Shown here: positions 30,337 to 38,444 of the stretch, one piece after another | Position numbering within the stretch: the stretch's first letter is position 1 | How the letters are laid out: each line of letters begins with the position of its first letter | From: Amycolatopsis tucumanensis | GTDB lineage: Bacteria; Actinomycetota; Actinomycetes; Mycobacteriales; Pseudonocardiaceae | DNA: 40,791 nucleotides | Reading direction: 5' to 3' | NCBI RefSeq assembly: GCF_021654135.1 | Contig: NZ_JAKGSD010000066.1 | Span: forward strand, 1 to 40,791 | Position numbers and translations under genes: made by a program | Notes under the pieces: generated by a model | Databases searched by the model: none | The model's input: only the letters and a program-made list of their open reading frames with translations | Told to the model about the DNA's origin: nothing

Positions 30337-33150
30337 ATGCACTCTCGGTGGTTAGCCAAACGCTTACTCGCGTTCATCGGGACGGGACTGATCACGTTGG
30401 GCCTGGTCACGGCGATCTCGGCCCCGCAGGCCGCCGCCGCGCCACCGCCCGGCTTCGTGCTGCTCGACCAGCCGACCGGTCAGAACGCCTTCGACCTCAC
30501 CGACTTCGCCTACCTGCCGGACGGGAGCTACCTGAGCACCGGCAAGAGCGGCAAGCTCAACTGGACCTCCACGGACGGCAAGACCACGCGGACCCTGCGC
30601 ACCCTGACCGTGCGCAACCAGGGTGACCTGGGTCTCGTCAGCGTGGCCGTGGCGCCCGACTACGCCACGTCGAAGGCCATCTACCTGATCCGCTCGGTTC
30701 CCAACGGCACGACGTTCACGCTGCGTCTGGCGAAGTGGACGGTCACCGGCTCCCCCGAGCCCACCGGCATCACCGGCGAGCAGACGCTGATCGACATGCC
30801 CGGCGGGTCCGATGTGCACGGTATGACCGGTCTCATCGCGGCCGACGACGGCACGCTGTGGGTGTCGATCGGTGACAACTCCGACTACACGCGCGTCGAC
30901 GAGAACGCGCTGAAGACCCTGGACGTCAACGCCCTCAACGGCAAGGTCCTGCACATCAACGCCAACGGCAGCGGGGTGTCCACCAACCCGTACTACGACG
31001 CGGCCAACCCCACGGCGACCCGCAGCAAGGTGTTCGCGAGCGGCTTCCGCAGCCCCTTCCGGTTCACGCTCGACCCCAGCAGCGGCCTGCCCGTCGTCGG
31101 CGACGTCGGCTGGAACGAGTGGGAGGAGCTCGACCTCGTGCAGCCGGGCCGCAACTACGCCTGGCCGTGCTGGGAGGGCAACCACCGCACCCCCGGCTAC
31201 GCGGACCTGCCCGGCTGCGCGTCGGTGACCAACAGCGCGCCGCTGTGGGAGTACCACCACGGTGACGCCTCCAACCAGGGCAACAGCGTCACGGCCGGCC
31301 TCGTCTACACCGGATCCAGCTACCCGGCCGAGTACCAGGGCGCGTTCTTCTTCGGCGACTACGTCGGCAAGAAGCTGTGGACCGCGCGCTGGAACACCGC
31401 GGGCACCCTGACCCAGGCGCCGCAGGACCCGCCGCTGGCCACCGACATCGGCGGTCCGGTCAAGTTCGCCGCTGCCCCCAACGGCGACGTCGTCTACGCC
31501 GACATCTACACCGGCAACCTGCGCCGCCTCAGCTACGTCACCGGCAACACGACCCCGGTGGCGAAGGCGACGACCACCAGCGACCCGGCGACCCGCACCG
31601 TCACGTTCGACGCGTCCGAGTCGACGGACTACGACGGTGACGCGCTCACCTACACGTGGGACTTCGGCGACGGCACGACCGGCACCGGCGTCACCACGAC
31701 GCACACCTACAGCTCCGACGGCCCGTTCACCGCGACGCTGACCGTGCGCGACCCGCTCAACAAGGCCGGGACCACGTCGTTCACCGTCGCACCGGCCAAC
31801 CACACGCCGGTGATCACGCTGACCGAGCCGTCCGCGCGGGACTTCGCGATCGGCGAGGCGGTGTCGCTGGCCGCGACCGCGACCGACACCGAGGACGGCG
31901 CACTGCAGGTCACCTGGACCTCCACCGTGCTGCACTGCCCGGAGGAGGAGACCTGCCACTCGCACCCCGGCGTGGGCGCCAGCGGCTCGACCTTCAGCGT
32001 CCCGTTCACCGACCACCCGGACTCCCGGATGGTCCTGACGGCGACGACCACCGACAGCGCGGGCGTGTCCACCAGCACCAGCTACACGGCCTGGCCGCGC
32101 CAGCACCGGCTGACGCTGAAGTCGAACGTGCCCGCGTCGCTGCAGATCCCGTCCGAGGGCGGCGTGAACAGCGCGCTGGTGACCGAGGGCGTCACGCTCG
32201 ACGTGGTGGCCGCGGAGACCGCGTCCGACGGCGCGTCCAAGTTCTCCGCATGGGAGAACGGATCCACCAGCCGGACGCGGACGCTGACGGTCACCTCGGA
32301 CCTGACGCTGACCGCGACCTACGCGACGGCGATCGACCAGCGCTACAACAGCGACGCCGCCGTGCGCTCGCTGCTCGGCGCTCCGACCGCGCCCGAGGCG
32401 CAGGACGGCAACGTCAACTACCGCGTGTACGCCAACGGCCGGATGTACTGGTCGGCGCAGACCGGCGTGCACGAGGTGCACGGCGCGATCCTGGGCAAGT
32501 ACCTGGAACTGGGCGGTCACACCCGCTTCGGCGCGCCGACGACCGACGAGCTGACCACGCCGGACGGGGTGGGCAAGTACAACCACTACATCGGCACGCC
32601 CGGCACGCTGACGGCGTCGATCTACTTCTCGCCGAACACCGGCACGCACGCCATCTGGGGTGTGATCCGGGAGAAGTGGGCGGAGAAGGGCTGGGAAGCC
32701 GGCCCGCTCGGCTACCCGACGACCGACGAGCTGGTGACGCCGGACGGCATCGGCCGGTACAACCACTTCAGCAAGGACGGCTCGATCTACTGGACGCCTG
32801 CCAACGGCGCCCACTCGATCTGGGGCCTGATCCGGCAGGTGTGGCAGCAGACCGGCTGGGAAGCCGGCCCGATGGGCTACCCGGCCACGGACGAGCTGAT
32901 CACGCCGGACGGCATCGGCCGGTACAACCACTTCGACAAGGCGGCATCGATCTACTTCTCGCCGTCGACGGGCGCGCACGAGATCTACGGCGCGATCCGG
33001 GCGCGGTGGGCGGCTCTGGGCTGGGAGACGTCGTACCTCGGCTACCCGACCACGGGTGAGTTCGCCGCGGACGGCGGCAGGCGGAACAACTTCCAGCGGG
33101 GCTACATCCAGTGGTACCCGAACGGGACCGTGATCGACCGCCGGTACTGA
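30337..33150 (+). CDS. Secreted glucose/sorbosone-dehydrogenase-like propeller with PKD and LGFP repeats
   Basis: A 937-residue exported multidomain protein. Signal peptide 1-35 (AAAAP cleavage). Residues 40-405 form a six-blade PQQ/GSDH-like propeller (TGLIAADDGTLWVSIGDN, FASGFRSPFRFTLDP, GRNYAWPCWEGNH). A PKD domain follows at about 410-490 (TWDFGDGTTG), then another Ig-like domain with two cysteine pairs (about 490-595), a short beta-repeat (about 600-680), and four or five LGFP repeats (about 690-930: LGYPTTDELVTPDGIGRYNHF-like units). LGFP domains bind the mycolyl-arabinogalactan wall or its analogue. Enzymatic activity on sugars is not proven. Translation may be gated by the leader hairpin. 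Confidence 0.94.
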   Translation: MHSRWLAKRLLAFIGTGLITLGLVTAISAPQAAAAPPPGFVLLDQPTGQNAFDLTDFAYLPDGSYLSTGKSGKLNWTSTDGKTTRTLRTLTVRNQGDLGLVSVAVAPDYATSKAIYLIRSVPNGTTFTLRLAKWTVTGSPEPTGITGEQTLIDMPGGSDVHGMTGLIAADDGTLWVSIGDNSDYTRVDENALKTLDVNALNGKVLHINANGSGVSTNPYYDAANPTATRSKVFASGFRSPFRFTLDPSSGLPVVGDVGWNEWEELDLVQPGRNYAWPCWEGNHRTPGYADLPGCASVTNSAPLWEYHHGDASNQGNSVTAGLVYTGSSYPAEYQGAFFFGDYVGKKLWTARWNTAGTLTQAPQDPPLATDIGGPVKFAAAPNGDVVYADIYTGNLRRLSYVTGNTTPVAKATTTSDPATRTVTFDASESTDYDGDALTYTWDFGDGTTGTGVTTTHTYSSDGPFTATLTVRDPLNKAGTTSFTVAPANHTPVITLTEPSARDFAIGEAVSLAATATDTEDGALQVTWTSTVLHCPEEETCHSHPGVGASGSTFSVPFTDHPDSRMVLTATTTDSAGVSTSTSYTAWPRQHRLTLKSNVPASLQIPSEGGVNSALVTEGVTLDVVAAETASDGASKFSAWENGSTSRTRTLTVTSDLTLTATYATAIDQRYNSDAAVRSLLGAPTAPEAQDGNVNYRVYANGRMYWSAQTGVHEVHGAILGKYLELGGHTRFGAPTTDELTTPDGVGKYNHYIGTPGTLTASIYFSPNTGTHAIWGVIREKWAEKGWEAGPLGYPTTDELVTPDGIGRYNHFSKDGSIYWTPANGAHSIWGLIRQVWQQTGWEAGPMGYPATDELITPDGIGRYNHFDKAASIYFSPSTGAHEIYGAIRARWAALGWETSYLGYPTTGEFAADGGRRNNFQRGYIQWYPNGTVIDRRY

Positions 33151-33161
33151 GTTCTGATGCG

Positions 33162-33202
33162 AAAAACCGCCCTCCCCGCCGCGTGCGGGGAGGGCGGTTT
33201 TT
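33162..33202. terminator. Perfect bidirectional rho-independent terminator
   Basis: An 18-bp perfect stem (33162-33179 with 33185-33202) and a five-base loop, with A5 on one side and T5 on the other, so it works on both strands. It ends the exoprotein mRNA and the RpiR operon, which converge here. Confidence 0.95.
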
Positions 33203-33208
33203 CGTTGC

Positions 33209-34048
33209 TCAGTAGTAGAAGTGCAGGGTGTCGAGCAGGCGGTGGTCCGGTTTCGGGTCGCCGAGCTCGATCGCGACCTCGGTGATCAGCGCCTGGGTGA
33301 GCGCCGTCAGCGCGGTCAGCGAGCGGCTGTGCGAGACGCCGCAGGTCTCCGCGAACAACGCCACCTCGGCGGACTCCACCAGCGGCGACGCGGCGTTGTC
33401 CGTCAACGCCACCACCGGCAGCCCGGTCTCCCTGGCGTACCCGGCGACCCGGACCGTGTCGGCCGCGTATCGGCGCACCGAGAACACCAGCAGGACCTCG
33501 TCCTCGCACAGTTCCTTGAGCTCGTCCGGCAGCGAGCCGCCGCCGAGCCGGTGCACGGCGGGCAGGATCTCACCCAGCCGCTGCGCCGCCAGGTCCGCCA
33601 CCGGCCGGCACTCGCGCAGCCCCATCACGTGCACGCGCGGCGCCCGCGCGAGCAGTTCCACCGCCCGCAGCCACGACGGCCGCTCCAGGTGGCTGAAAGT
33701 GCGCGAGAGGTTGGTCTGCTCCTGTTCCAGCACCGCGGAGAGCAGGCCGCCCGGCTCCGGCTCGGCGGCGTGCTCGGTGCGCCGGGCCACCTGGGCCTGC
33801 TCGGCCACCCAGGTGCGGCACAGCTCCATGATGTCGGGGTACCCGGTGAGCCCGAGGGAGTTCGCGAACCGCGTCACCGTCGACTCGCGGATCTCCAGCA
33901 ACCGCGCGGCTTCCGAGATGCCGCGGTAGGCCGTGCCCTCCGGGTCGGCGAGCAGCAGGTGGGCGAGGCGCAGCTGCCCCGAGGCCAGTTTCGGCAACCG
34001 GCTCCGGAGCAGTTCCGCCAGCTCCTGGTAGCTCCCGGGGGCCTTCAC
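33209..34048 (-). CDS. RpiR-family transcriptional regulator
   Basis: A 279-residue regulator. The HTH_6 domain is at about 15-75 (YRGISEAARLLEIRESTVTRFANSL) and a SIS sugar-phosphate-binding domain at about 120-265 (VHVMGLRECRPVADLAAQRLG, LVFSVRRYAADTVRVAGYARETGLPVVALTD). GTG at 34048 overlaps the TGA of the alcohol dehydrogenase gene. It is the last gene of the three-gene leftward operon and probably regulates it. The sugar-phosphate effector is unknown. Confidence 0.93.
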   Translation of the reverse strand: MKAPGSYQELAELLRSRLPKLASGQLRLAHLLLADPEGTAYRGISEAARLLEIRESTVTRFANSLGLTGYPDIMELCRTWVAEQAQVARRTEHAAEPEPGGLLSAVLEQEQTNLSRTFSHLERPSWLRAVELLARAPRVHVMGLRECRPVADLAAQRLGEILPAVHRLGGGSLPDELKELCEDEVLLVFSVRRYAADTVRVAGYARETGLPVVALTDNAASPLVESAEVALFAETCGVSHSRSLTALTALTQALITEVAIELGDPKPDHRLLDTLHFYY

Positions 34049-35085
34049 ACGCGCAACTCCACGACCGTGACGCCGGCGCCGCCGACCGGGTCGTCCATCG
34101 CCATCAACGCTGCCGGTGCTTCGTCCAGCGTGATCCGGCGGCCGATCAGCGCGTTCAGGTCCATTGTGGATCGTTCGACCATCGCCAGCATCTCCGGGTA
34201 CTCGTGGGCCTGGATGCCGTGGCTGCCGAGGATTTCCAGTTCGTCGGCGATCACGCGGTGCATCGGGATCGGCGGGATGCCCTGCCCCGGCGGCATCAGC
34301 CCGACCTGGACGTGCCGTCCGCGGGGCCGCAGGCTCGCCACCGAGGCCGCGCAGGTCTGCGGCAGGCCGACGCAGTCCAGGGAGACGTGCGCGCCGCCGC
34401 CGGTGATGTCGCGGATGGCGGCGGCGGTGTCCTGGCCGGCGTCGACAGTGGCTTCCGCGCCCAGTTTCGCGGCCAGCGCAAGGGCTTCGGGAGAGAGGTC
34501 GACGGCAACGACCCGCGCGCCGGCGGCGACGGCGAGCATGACCGCCGAGATGCCCGCGCCACCGCAGCCGTGCACGGCGACCCACTGGCCCGCGGTCGTC
34601 CGCCCCTGCCGCAGCACGGCGCGGAAAGCGGTGCCGAAGCGGCAGCCGAGCGCCGCGGCCGTGCTGGACGCGAGGTCATCAGGCAGCCGGACGAGGTTGA
34701 CGTCGGCGTGGCCGAGGGCGACCAGCTCGGCGAACGATCCCCAGTGCGTGAACCCGGGCTGGGTCTGGTTCACGCAGATCTGCTGGTTGCCGGTGACGCA
34801 CTGCTCGCACGTGCCGCAGGCGCACACGAACGGGACGGTGACGCGGTCACCGGGTGACCAGTGGCGCACCCGGTCGCCGGTCGCGACGATCCGGCCGGCG
34901 AGCTCGTGGCCGGGCACGTGCGGGAGGGTGATGTCGCTGTCGTGGCCGCGCCAGCCGTGCCAGTCGCTGCGGCACACGCCGGTCGCCTCGACCGCGACGA
35001 CCACGCCGTCCGGGGCCGGCGCCGGGTCGGGCACGTCGCGGACCTGCGGTGGGGCTCCGAACTCGGTGAAGACGACTGCGCGCAC
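34045..35085 (-). CDS. Zinc-dependent alcohol dehydrogenase
   Basis: A 346-residue medium-chain dehydrogenase. Catalytic zinc ligands are Cys38 and the GHE motif at 59-61; the structural zinc cysteines are C90, C93, C96 and C104. NAD(P) binding: VHGCGGAGISAVMLAVAAG. An alcohol or polyol oxidised with NAD is the likely reaction. It lies between the LLM oxidoreductase (20-base gap) and RpiR (four-base overlap). Regulation by RpiR suggests a sugar-related substrate. Confidence 0.94.
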   Translation of the reverse strand: MRAVVFTEFGAPPQVRDVPDPAPAPDGVVVAVEATGVCRSDWHGWRGHDSDITLPHVPGHELAGRIVATGDRVRHWSPGDRVTVPFVCACGTCEQCVTGNQQICVNQTQPGFTHWGSFAELVALGHADVNLVRLPDDLASSTAAALGCRFGTAFRAVLRQGRTTAGQWVAVHGCGGAGISAVMLAVAAGARVVAVDLSPEALALAAKLGAEATVDAGQDTAAAIRDITGGGAHVSLDCVGLPQTCAASVASLRPRGRHVQVGLMPPGQGIPPIPMHRVIADELEILGSHGIQAHEYPEMLAMVERSTMDLNALIGRRITLDEAPAALMAMDDPVGGAGVTVVELRV

Positions 35086-35104
35086 CCCGACACCCTACGT
35101 GGCG

Positions 35105-35917
35105 TCAGCGGCCCTTGAGCAGCTCCACGATCGGGGCGAAGCGGTCGGCGTAGCCGGAGTTGATGGTGATGTAGGAGATGCCCAGCTCGTCGCGGCGGCG
35201 CAGGAGGGTGTCGGCGGCCTGCTGCGCGGTGCCGGGCAGGACGCTGACGGAGCCGTGCGCGACCAGGTCGGCGATCGTGGTGCCGATGTAGCGCTCCAGC
35301 CACGGCGCGGGTTCGTCGCCGACGGCGAGCAGGTTCATGGCCAGTTCGACGTCCCGGCCGTGCGCGGCGTCGTGGACGGCGCGGACCAGTTCCCGTGCTT
35401 CGGCTTCGGTGGCGCGGGGCTGCCAGGCCATGGTGACGACGTCGGCTTCCCGGCCGGCGAGTGCCAGCATCTTCGGGCCGCCCGCGGCGAGGAGGAGCTT
35501 GGGGCGGTTCGCCTGCTCGTTGAGGTGCCGCACGGTTTCGGCGATGTGCGCGACCCGCTCTTTCGGTGTCCCGAACTCGCGGCCGAGCCGGCCGAGCGTG
35601 GCCTCGGCGCCCGGGCGGCCGGTGCCGAGGCCGAGTTCGAAGCGGCCGCCGGTGAGCCGGTGCAGGCTTTCCGCCTGCCAGGCCAGCAGCCGCCGGTCGC
35701 GGAACCCGTCGACGGCGACGAAAGTGCCGACGTGCAGTTCGGTGGTGACGGCCGCGGCGGCGGACAGGGTGGTGAAGGGGTCCAGACCGCCGAGCGGGTC
35801 GGGTGAGAGGAGCGTGTGGAAGCCCTGGATCTCGGTGCGGCGGGCGAGGGCGGTCCAGTCGGCGAGGTGGGTGATCTGCCCGGCGACGAGGCCGAAGCGG
35901 AAGGGTTTGTCAGTCAT
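35105..35917 (-). CDS. LLM-class (F420-dependent type) oxidoreductase
   Basis: A 270-residue luciferase-like TIM-barrel enzyme: FRFGLVAGQITHLADWTALARR, LDPFTTLSAAAAVT, VGTFV, FELGLGTGRP, then LLLAAGGPKMLALAGREADVVTMAW. The short length is that of F420-dependent LLM proteins. First gene of the leftward operon with an alcohol dehydrogenase and RpiR. The substrate is unknown; F420 as cofactor is inferred from the family. Confidence 0.9.
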   Translation of the reverse strand: MTDKPFRFGLVAGQITHLADWTALARRTEIQGFHTLLSPDPLGGLDPFTTLSAAAAVTTELHVGTFVAVDGFRDRRLLAWQAESLHRLTGGRFELGLGTGRPGAEATLGRLGREFGTPKERVAHIAETVRHLNEQANRPKLLLAAGGPKMLALAGREADVVTMAWQPRATEAEARELVRAVHDAAHGRDVELAMNLLAVGDEPAPWLERYIGTTIADLVAHGSVSVLPGTAQQAADTLLRRRDELGISYITINSGYADRFAPIVELLKGR

Positions 35918-35997
35918 GCGGCCGATGGTGGACCCGTGGGCCTCGTCACCGCGTCCGTTCGTCGTCGGCTCTGCGGCCTACGTCGGGAGGCGCACGG

Positions 35998-36684
35998 TCA
36001 GAAGACGGCGACGCTCAGCGCCTGCGCGATTTCCTTGCCCAGCGCGTGGGTCGCCGCTTCGGCGCCCGAGCCGACCTTGACCACGAGTGAGCCGCCGAAC
36101 GGTTGGCGTTCCACCACTTCGATCCGCTCGCCGAGGGCGATGGCGTGGTCGGCGAGGTAGCGCAGCATGTCCGGGTCGGTGTCCCACACGCGCACGATCT
36201 GGCCGACCGCGCCCGGCTCCATCTCGTCGAGCAGGCGGGTCGGCACCTCCTCGACGCTGCCGTCGGCGGCCGGGATGGGGTCGCCGTGCGGGTCGCGGAC
36301 CGGGTTGCCGAGCTTGGCCGCGATGCGCTCGATGAGCCGGTCGGAGACCGCGTGTTCGAGCGCGTCGGCCTCGCCGTGCACCTCGTCCCACGTGTAGCCG
36401 AGTTCCTGCACCAGGTAGGTCTCGATGAGCCGGTGGCGCCGCAGGACACCCCGCGCGAGGCGGCGGCCTTCGGGGGTCAGCTCGATGCCGCGGTAGGGGA
36501 CGTGCTCGACGAGGCCCTGCTGGGCGAGTTTGGTGACCATGCCGGACGCCGACGAGGGACTCACCTCGAGGCGGCCGGCCAGGGTCGTGTTGGTGACGGC
36601 CTCACCGCGCTCGACCAGGCCGTAGATGACCCGGATGTAGTCCTCGATCGACGAGGAGGACGAGCGGTGCGGACTGTCAGGCAT
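35998..36684 (-). CDS. mntR: Manganese-type DtxR regulator (MntR/SirR-like)
   Basis: A 228-residue DtxR-family repressor. HTH 30-62 (TTLAGRLEVSPSSASGMVTKLAQQGL), dimer/metal domain to about 140, and a C-terminal SH3-like domain. Metal ligands are His84, Glu88, His103, Asp107, Glu110 and His111. Where iron sensors have Cys102, this protein has Asp107, which fits the Mn(II) group; 228 residues is also the length I recall for mycobacterial MntR. ATG at 36684 is close to the -10, so the mRNA is probably leaderless. Confidence 0.9.
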   Translation of the reverse strand: MPDSPHRSSSSSIEDYIRVIYGLVERGEAVTNTTLAGRLEVSPSSASGMVTKLAQQGLVEHVPYRGIELTPEGRRLARGVLRRHRLIETYLVQELGYTWDEVHGEADALEHAVSDRLIERIAAKLGNPVRDPHGDPIPAADGSVEEVPTRLLDEMEPGAVGQIVRVWDTDPDMLRYLADHAIALGERIEVVERQPFGGSLVVKVGSGAEAATHALGKEIAQALSVAVF

Positions 36685-36712
36685 GCTAATAACTCTACGT
36701 GCGGCCCCCGGT

Positions 36713-36731
36713 GGGAGTCAGCCTTGCCTAA
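36713..36731. promoter_or_regulatory. DtxR-box-like sequence upstream of mntR
   Basis: On the minus strand TTAGGCAAGGCTGACTCCC matches the left half of the IdeR/DtxR 19-mer well and the right half poorly. It is 29 bases before the mntR ATG, and may mediate autoregulation. Confidence 0.4.
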
Positions 36732-37171
36732 CTCCCCGGGGACCAGCGGTAGCGGATCCAGCCGGGCACCGGCTGGGCGCCGAGCTGGGCGTAGAAGGCC
36801 GCGGCGCGCTCGTTGCCCTCCTGCATGTCCCACTCGACGCGCCCATCGGTGCGCGCCCGCAGCGCGGCGAGCAGTTCGTTGCCCAGCCCGTGGCGGCGGT
36901 GCTCCGGGCGGACGTACAGGTCGTCCAGCCAGATGCCGGGGCGCCCCTCCCAGGTGGAGAAGTTCCAGGAGCAGAAGGCCATCCCCGCGACGGTGCCGGA
37001 GCCGGGCGGTTCCGCGATGAGGACCCACGCCTTGGGCTCCGGACCGAACAGGTGCTTGGTCATCTCGGCGCGGTCGAGGGTGAGCGTGTCGTTGCCCTCG
37101 TAGCGGGCGTGCTCCTCGATGAGCGCGCAGATCTCGTCGACGTCCCTGACCTCGGCTTCTCGTACCGGCAT
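36728..37171 (-). CDS. GNAT-family N-acetyltransferase
   Basis: A 147-residue acetyltransferase resembling diamine/spermidine acetyltransferases: EICALIEEHARYEG, AEMTKHLFG, the acetyl-CoA motif A region IWLDDLYVRPEHRRHGLGNELL (about 85-106) and the final Trp/Tyr-rich strand. ATG at 37171 is chosen to begin directly at the fold; an ATG three codons earlier is possible. It is co-directional with mntR, 43 bases upstream. Substrate inferred from similarity to SAT-type enzymes. Confidence 0.87.
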   Translation of the reverse strand: MPVREAEVRDVDEICALIEEHARYEGNDTLTLDRAEMTKHLFGPEPKAWVLIAEPPGSGTVAGMAFCSWNFSTWEGRPGIWLDDLYVRPEHRRHGLGNELLAALRARTDGRVEWDMQEGNERAAAFYAQLGAQPVPGWIRYRWSPGS

Positions 37172-37230
37172 GTGACCCATGCTATGCGGCGATTTCGACC
37201 AACCGGAGGCCGTGGGTGATCCGGTCGCGC

Positions 37231-37253
37231 TAGTCTCTGCTTGAACTGCGTTC
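37231..37253 (+). promoter_or_regulatory. Promoter-like motif of the first type VII unit
   Basis: TAGTCT (37231), four bases, TTGAACTGCGTTC (37241-37253). The same element, with the same four-base gap, precedes the PPE gene at 38357. GAAC-N3-GTTC is a dyad. The ATG is 21 bases further. Confidence 0.6.
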
Positions 37254-37274
37254 CACACGGGGGGTAGGGAACAG

Positions 37275-37676
37275 ATGACCGAGGGCAACGGGCAGGTCTC
37301 GCTGGGGCCGACGGTGGGCGCGGGCCTGAGCGCCGTGGGAGGCGCCGGGTACCGCTTCGACCCCGACCAGATCGCCGAGCTGATCCCAAAGTGGGAGGAG
37401 CTGCGGGACGGTCTTGATGACGACTACAACAGCCTCAGAGAGGCCCTACGGCTGGCTCAGCCGCCGTCAGCCGATGCGCCGGCGGCGCAGAACGCCGAAG
37501 CCACCAAGAACTCGATTCGACTCGCCATCGACCACAATCGTCACATGCGGTCCTATGCGACGACCTGGATCGAGCAATTGAGGAAAGCCAACGGCACTTT
37601 CATCGAGCAGGACGACGACACTCGTCGCGGCCTGTACGATACGGGCGACTCGACAAACGGCAGCGGGCTGTACTGA
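37275..37676 (+). CDS. Putative type VII secretion (WXG100/ESX-like) protein
   Basis: A 133-residue helical protein. A central long helical pair (about 28-110: DQIAELIPKWEELRDGLDDDY, then KNSIRLAIDHNRHMRSYATTWIEQL) and a C-terminal YDTGD (Tyr121-Asp125) that fits the YxxxD/E secretion signal. A Gly-rich N-terminus precedes it. It is upstream of a lipoprotein and a PPE/EspG pair, so a role as an ESX-type substrate or structural partner is likely. RBS GGGGGGTAGGGA. A lower-GC stretch begins here. Confidence 0.78.
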   Translation: MTEGNGQVSLGPTVGAGLSAVGGAGYRFDPDQIAELIPKWEELRDGLDDDYNSLREALRLAQPPSADAPAAQNAEATKNSIRLAIDHNRHMRSYATTWIEQLRKANGTFIEQDDDTRRGLYDTGDSTNGSGLY

Positions 37677-37684
37677 TAGGGGAA

Positions 37685-38290
37685 ATGGTGCGCGAGGTCA
37701 AGATCAGCGTCACGGCAACCATAGGCGCGGCTCTGCTCGTTCTCACATCGTGTTCGGATTCGGACGGAAGCGGAATCGGGACGAGCTTCAGTCCGACATC
37801 GCCAGGTACGTCCACACAACCTTCGTCGACTGCAACAACCGACCAAGCACCCCCTGTGCACACCCCACTCGACGCGACTGCCTTCATCGCCGATCCATGC
37901 AGCAGCCTGACCAGCGCCCAAACCGCCGAATTGACGATAAGCAATGAGGGCAGGCACACCAACAACGCGTGCTCATGGAAATTCGGCCCGAATCTGGAGT
38001 GGGTAGTCCAAGCCTTTTACACAGTGAACGACAAGGGCTTGCAGAACACCTACGACCAAAACGCCGCCGGCTGGTTCAAGAACGGCTACTTCGAACCGAC
38101 GTCGGTTTCCGGCTATCCTGCCGTCTACAGCAACGTCACCGATGCACGCCCTGACGGCACGTGCGATTTGGTGGTGGGAATCGATGACCGAACCGTTCTG
38201 GACGTTTCGGTCACCGGCAAGCCAGGGGAGGACAACTGCGGCGCTGCCTCCACCGTGGCAGGCAAGATCATCGAGACCATCGGATCATGA
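37685..38290 (+). CDS. DUF3558-type lipoprotein
   Basis: A 201-residue lipoprotein. The N-terminal VLTSC lipobox puts the lipidated cysteine at residue 23, after a hydrophobic signal. A Ser/Thr/Pro linker (about 24-60) leads to a compact domain with DPCSSLTSAQTAEL, CSWKFGP and a late CDLV...C pair. DUF3558 proteins occur in actinobacterial ESX neighbourhoods; function unknown. It starts 8 bases after the preceding gene. Codon use is less GC-rich than neighbours. Confidence 0.83.
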   Translation: MVREVKISVTATIGAALLVLTSCSDSDGSGIGTSFSPTSPGTSTQPSSTATTDQAPPVHTPLDATAFIADPCSSLTSAQTAELTISNEGRHTNNACSWKFGPNLEWVVQAFYTVNDKGLQNTYDQNAAGWFKNGYFEPTSVSGYPAVYSNVTDARPDGTCDLVVGIDDRTVLDVSVTGKPGEDNCGAASTVAGKIIETIGS

Positions 38291-38356
38291 GCCGCAGGCA
38301 ATTCACCCATCTCGGCGAACCTGGCAATACTCGCACGGGCCATGATCGACTCACGC

Positions 38357-38379
38357 TACCCTTTGGTTGAACTATGTTC
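38357..38379 (+). promoter_or_regulatory. Promoter-like motif of the PPE/EspG unit
   Basis: TACCCT (38357), four bases, TTGAACTATGTTC (38367-38379); the sister of the motif at 37231. The apparent TTG start that lies in this element should not be used. The PPE ATG is 65 bases on. Confidence 0.6.
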
Positions 38380-38444
38380 TTGACCTGGCCACCTCGTCCG
38401 CAGGCACCTGTTGTGATCGAGGCCGTGGATTTTGGGGGAAACGA

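Noticed and set aside
30364..32979. Long leftward open frame antisense to the exoprotein
   Set aside because: It has no recognisable domains and shadows a gene with a clear signal peptide, PKD and LGFP repeats.
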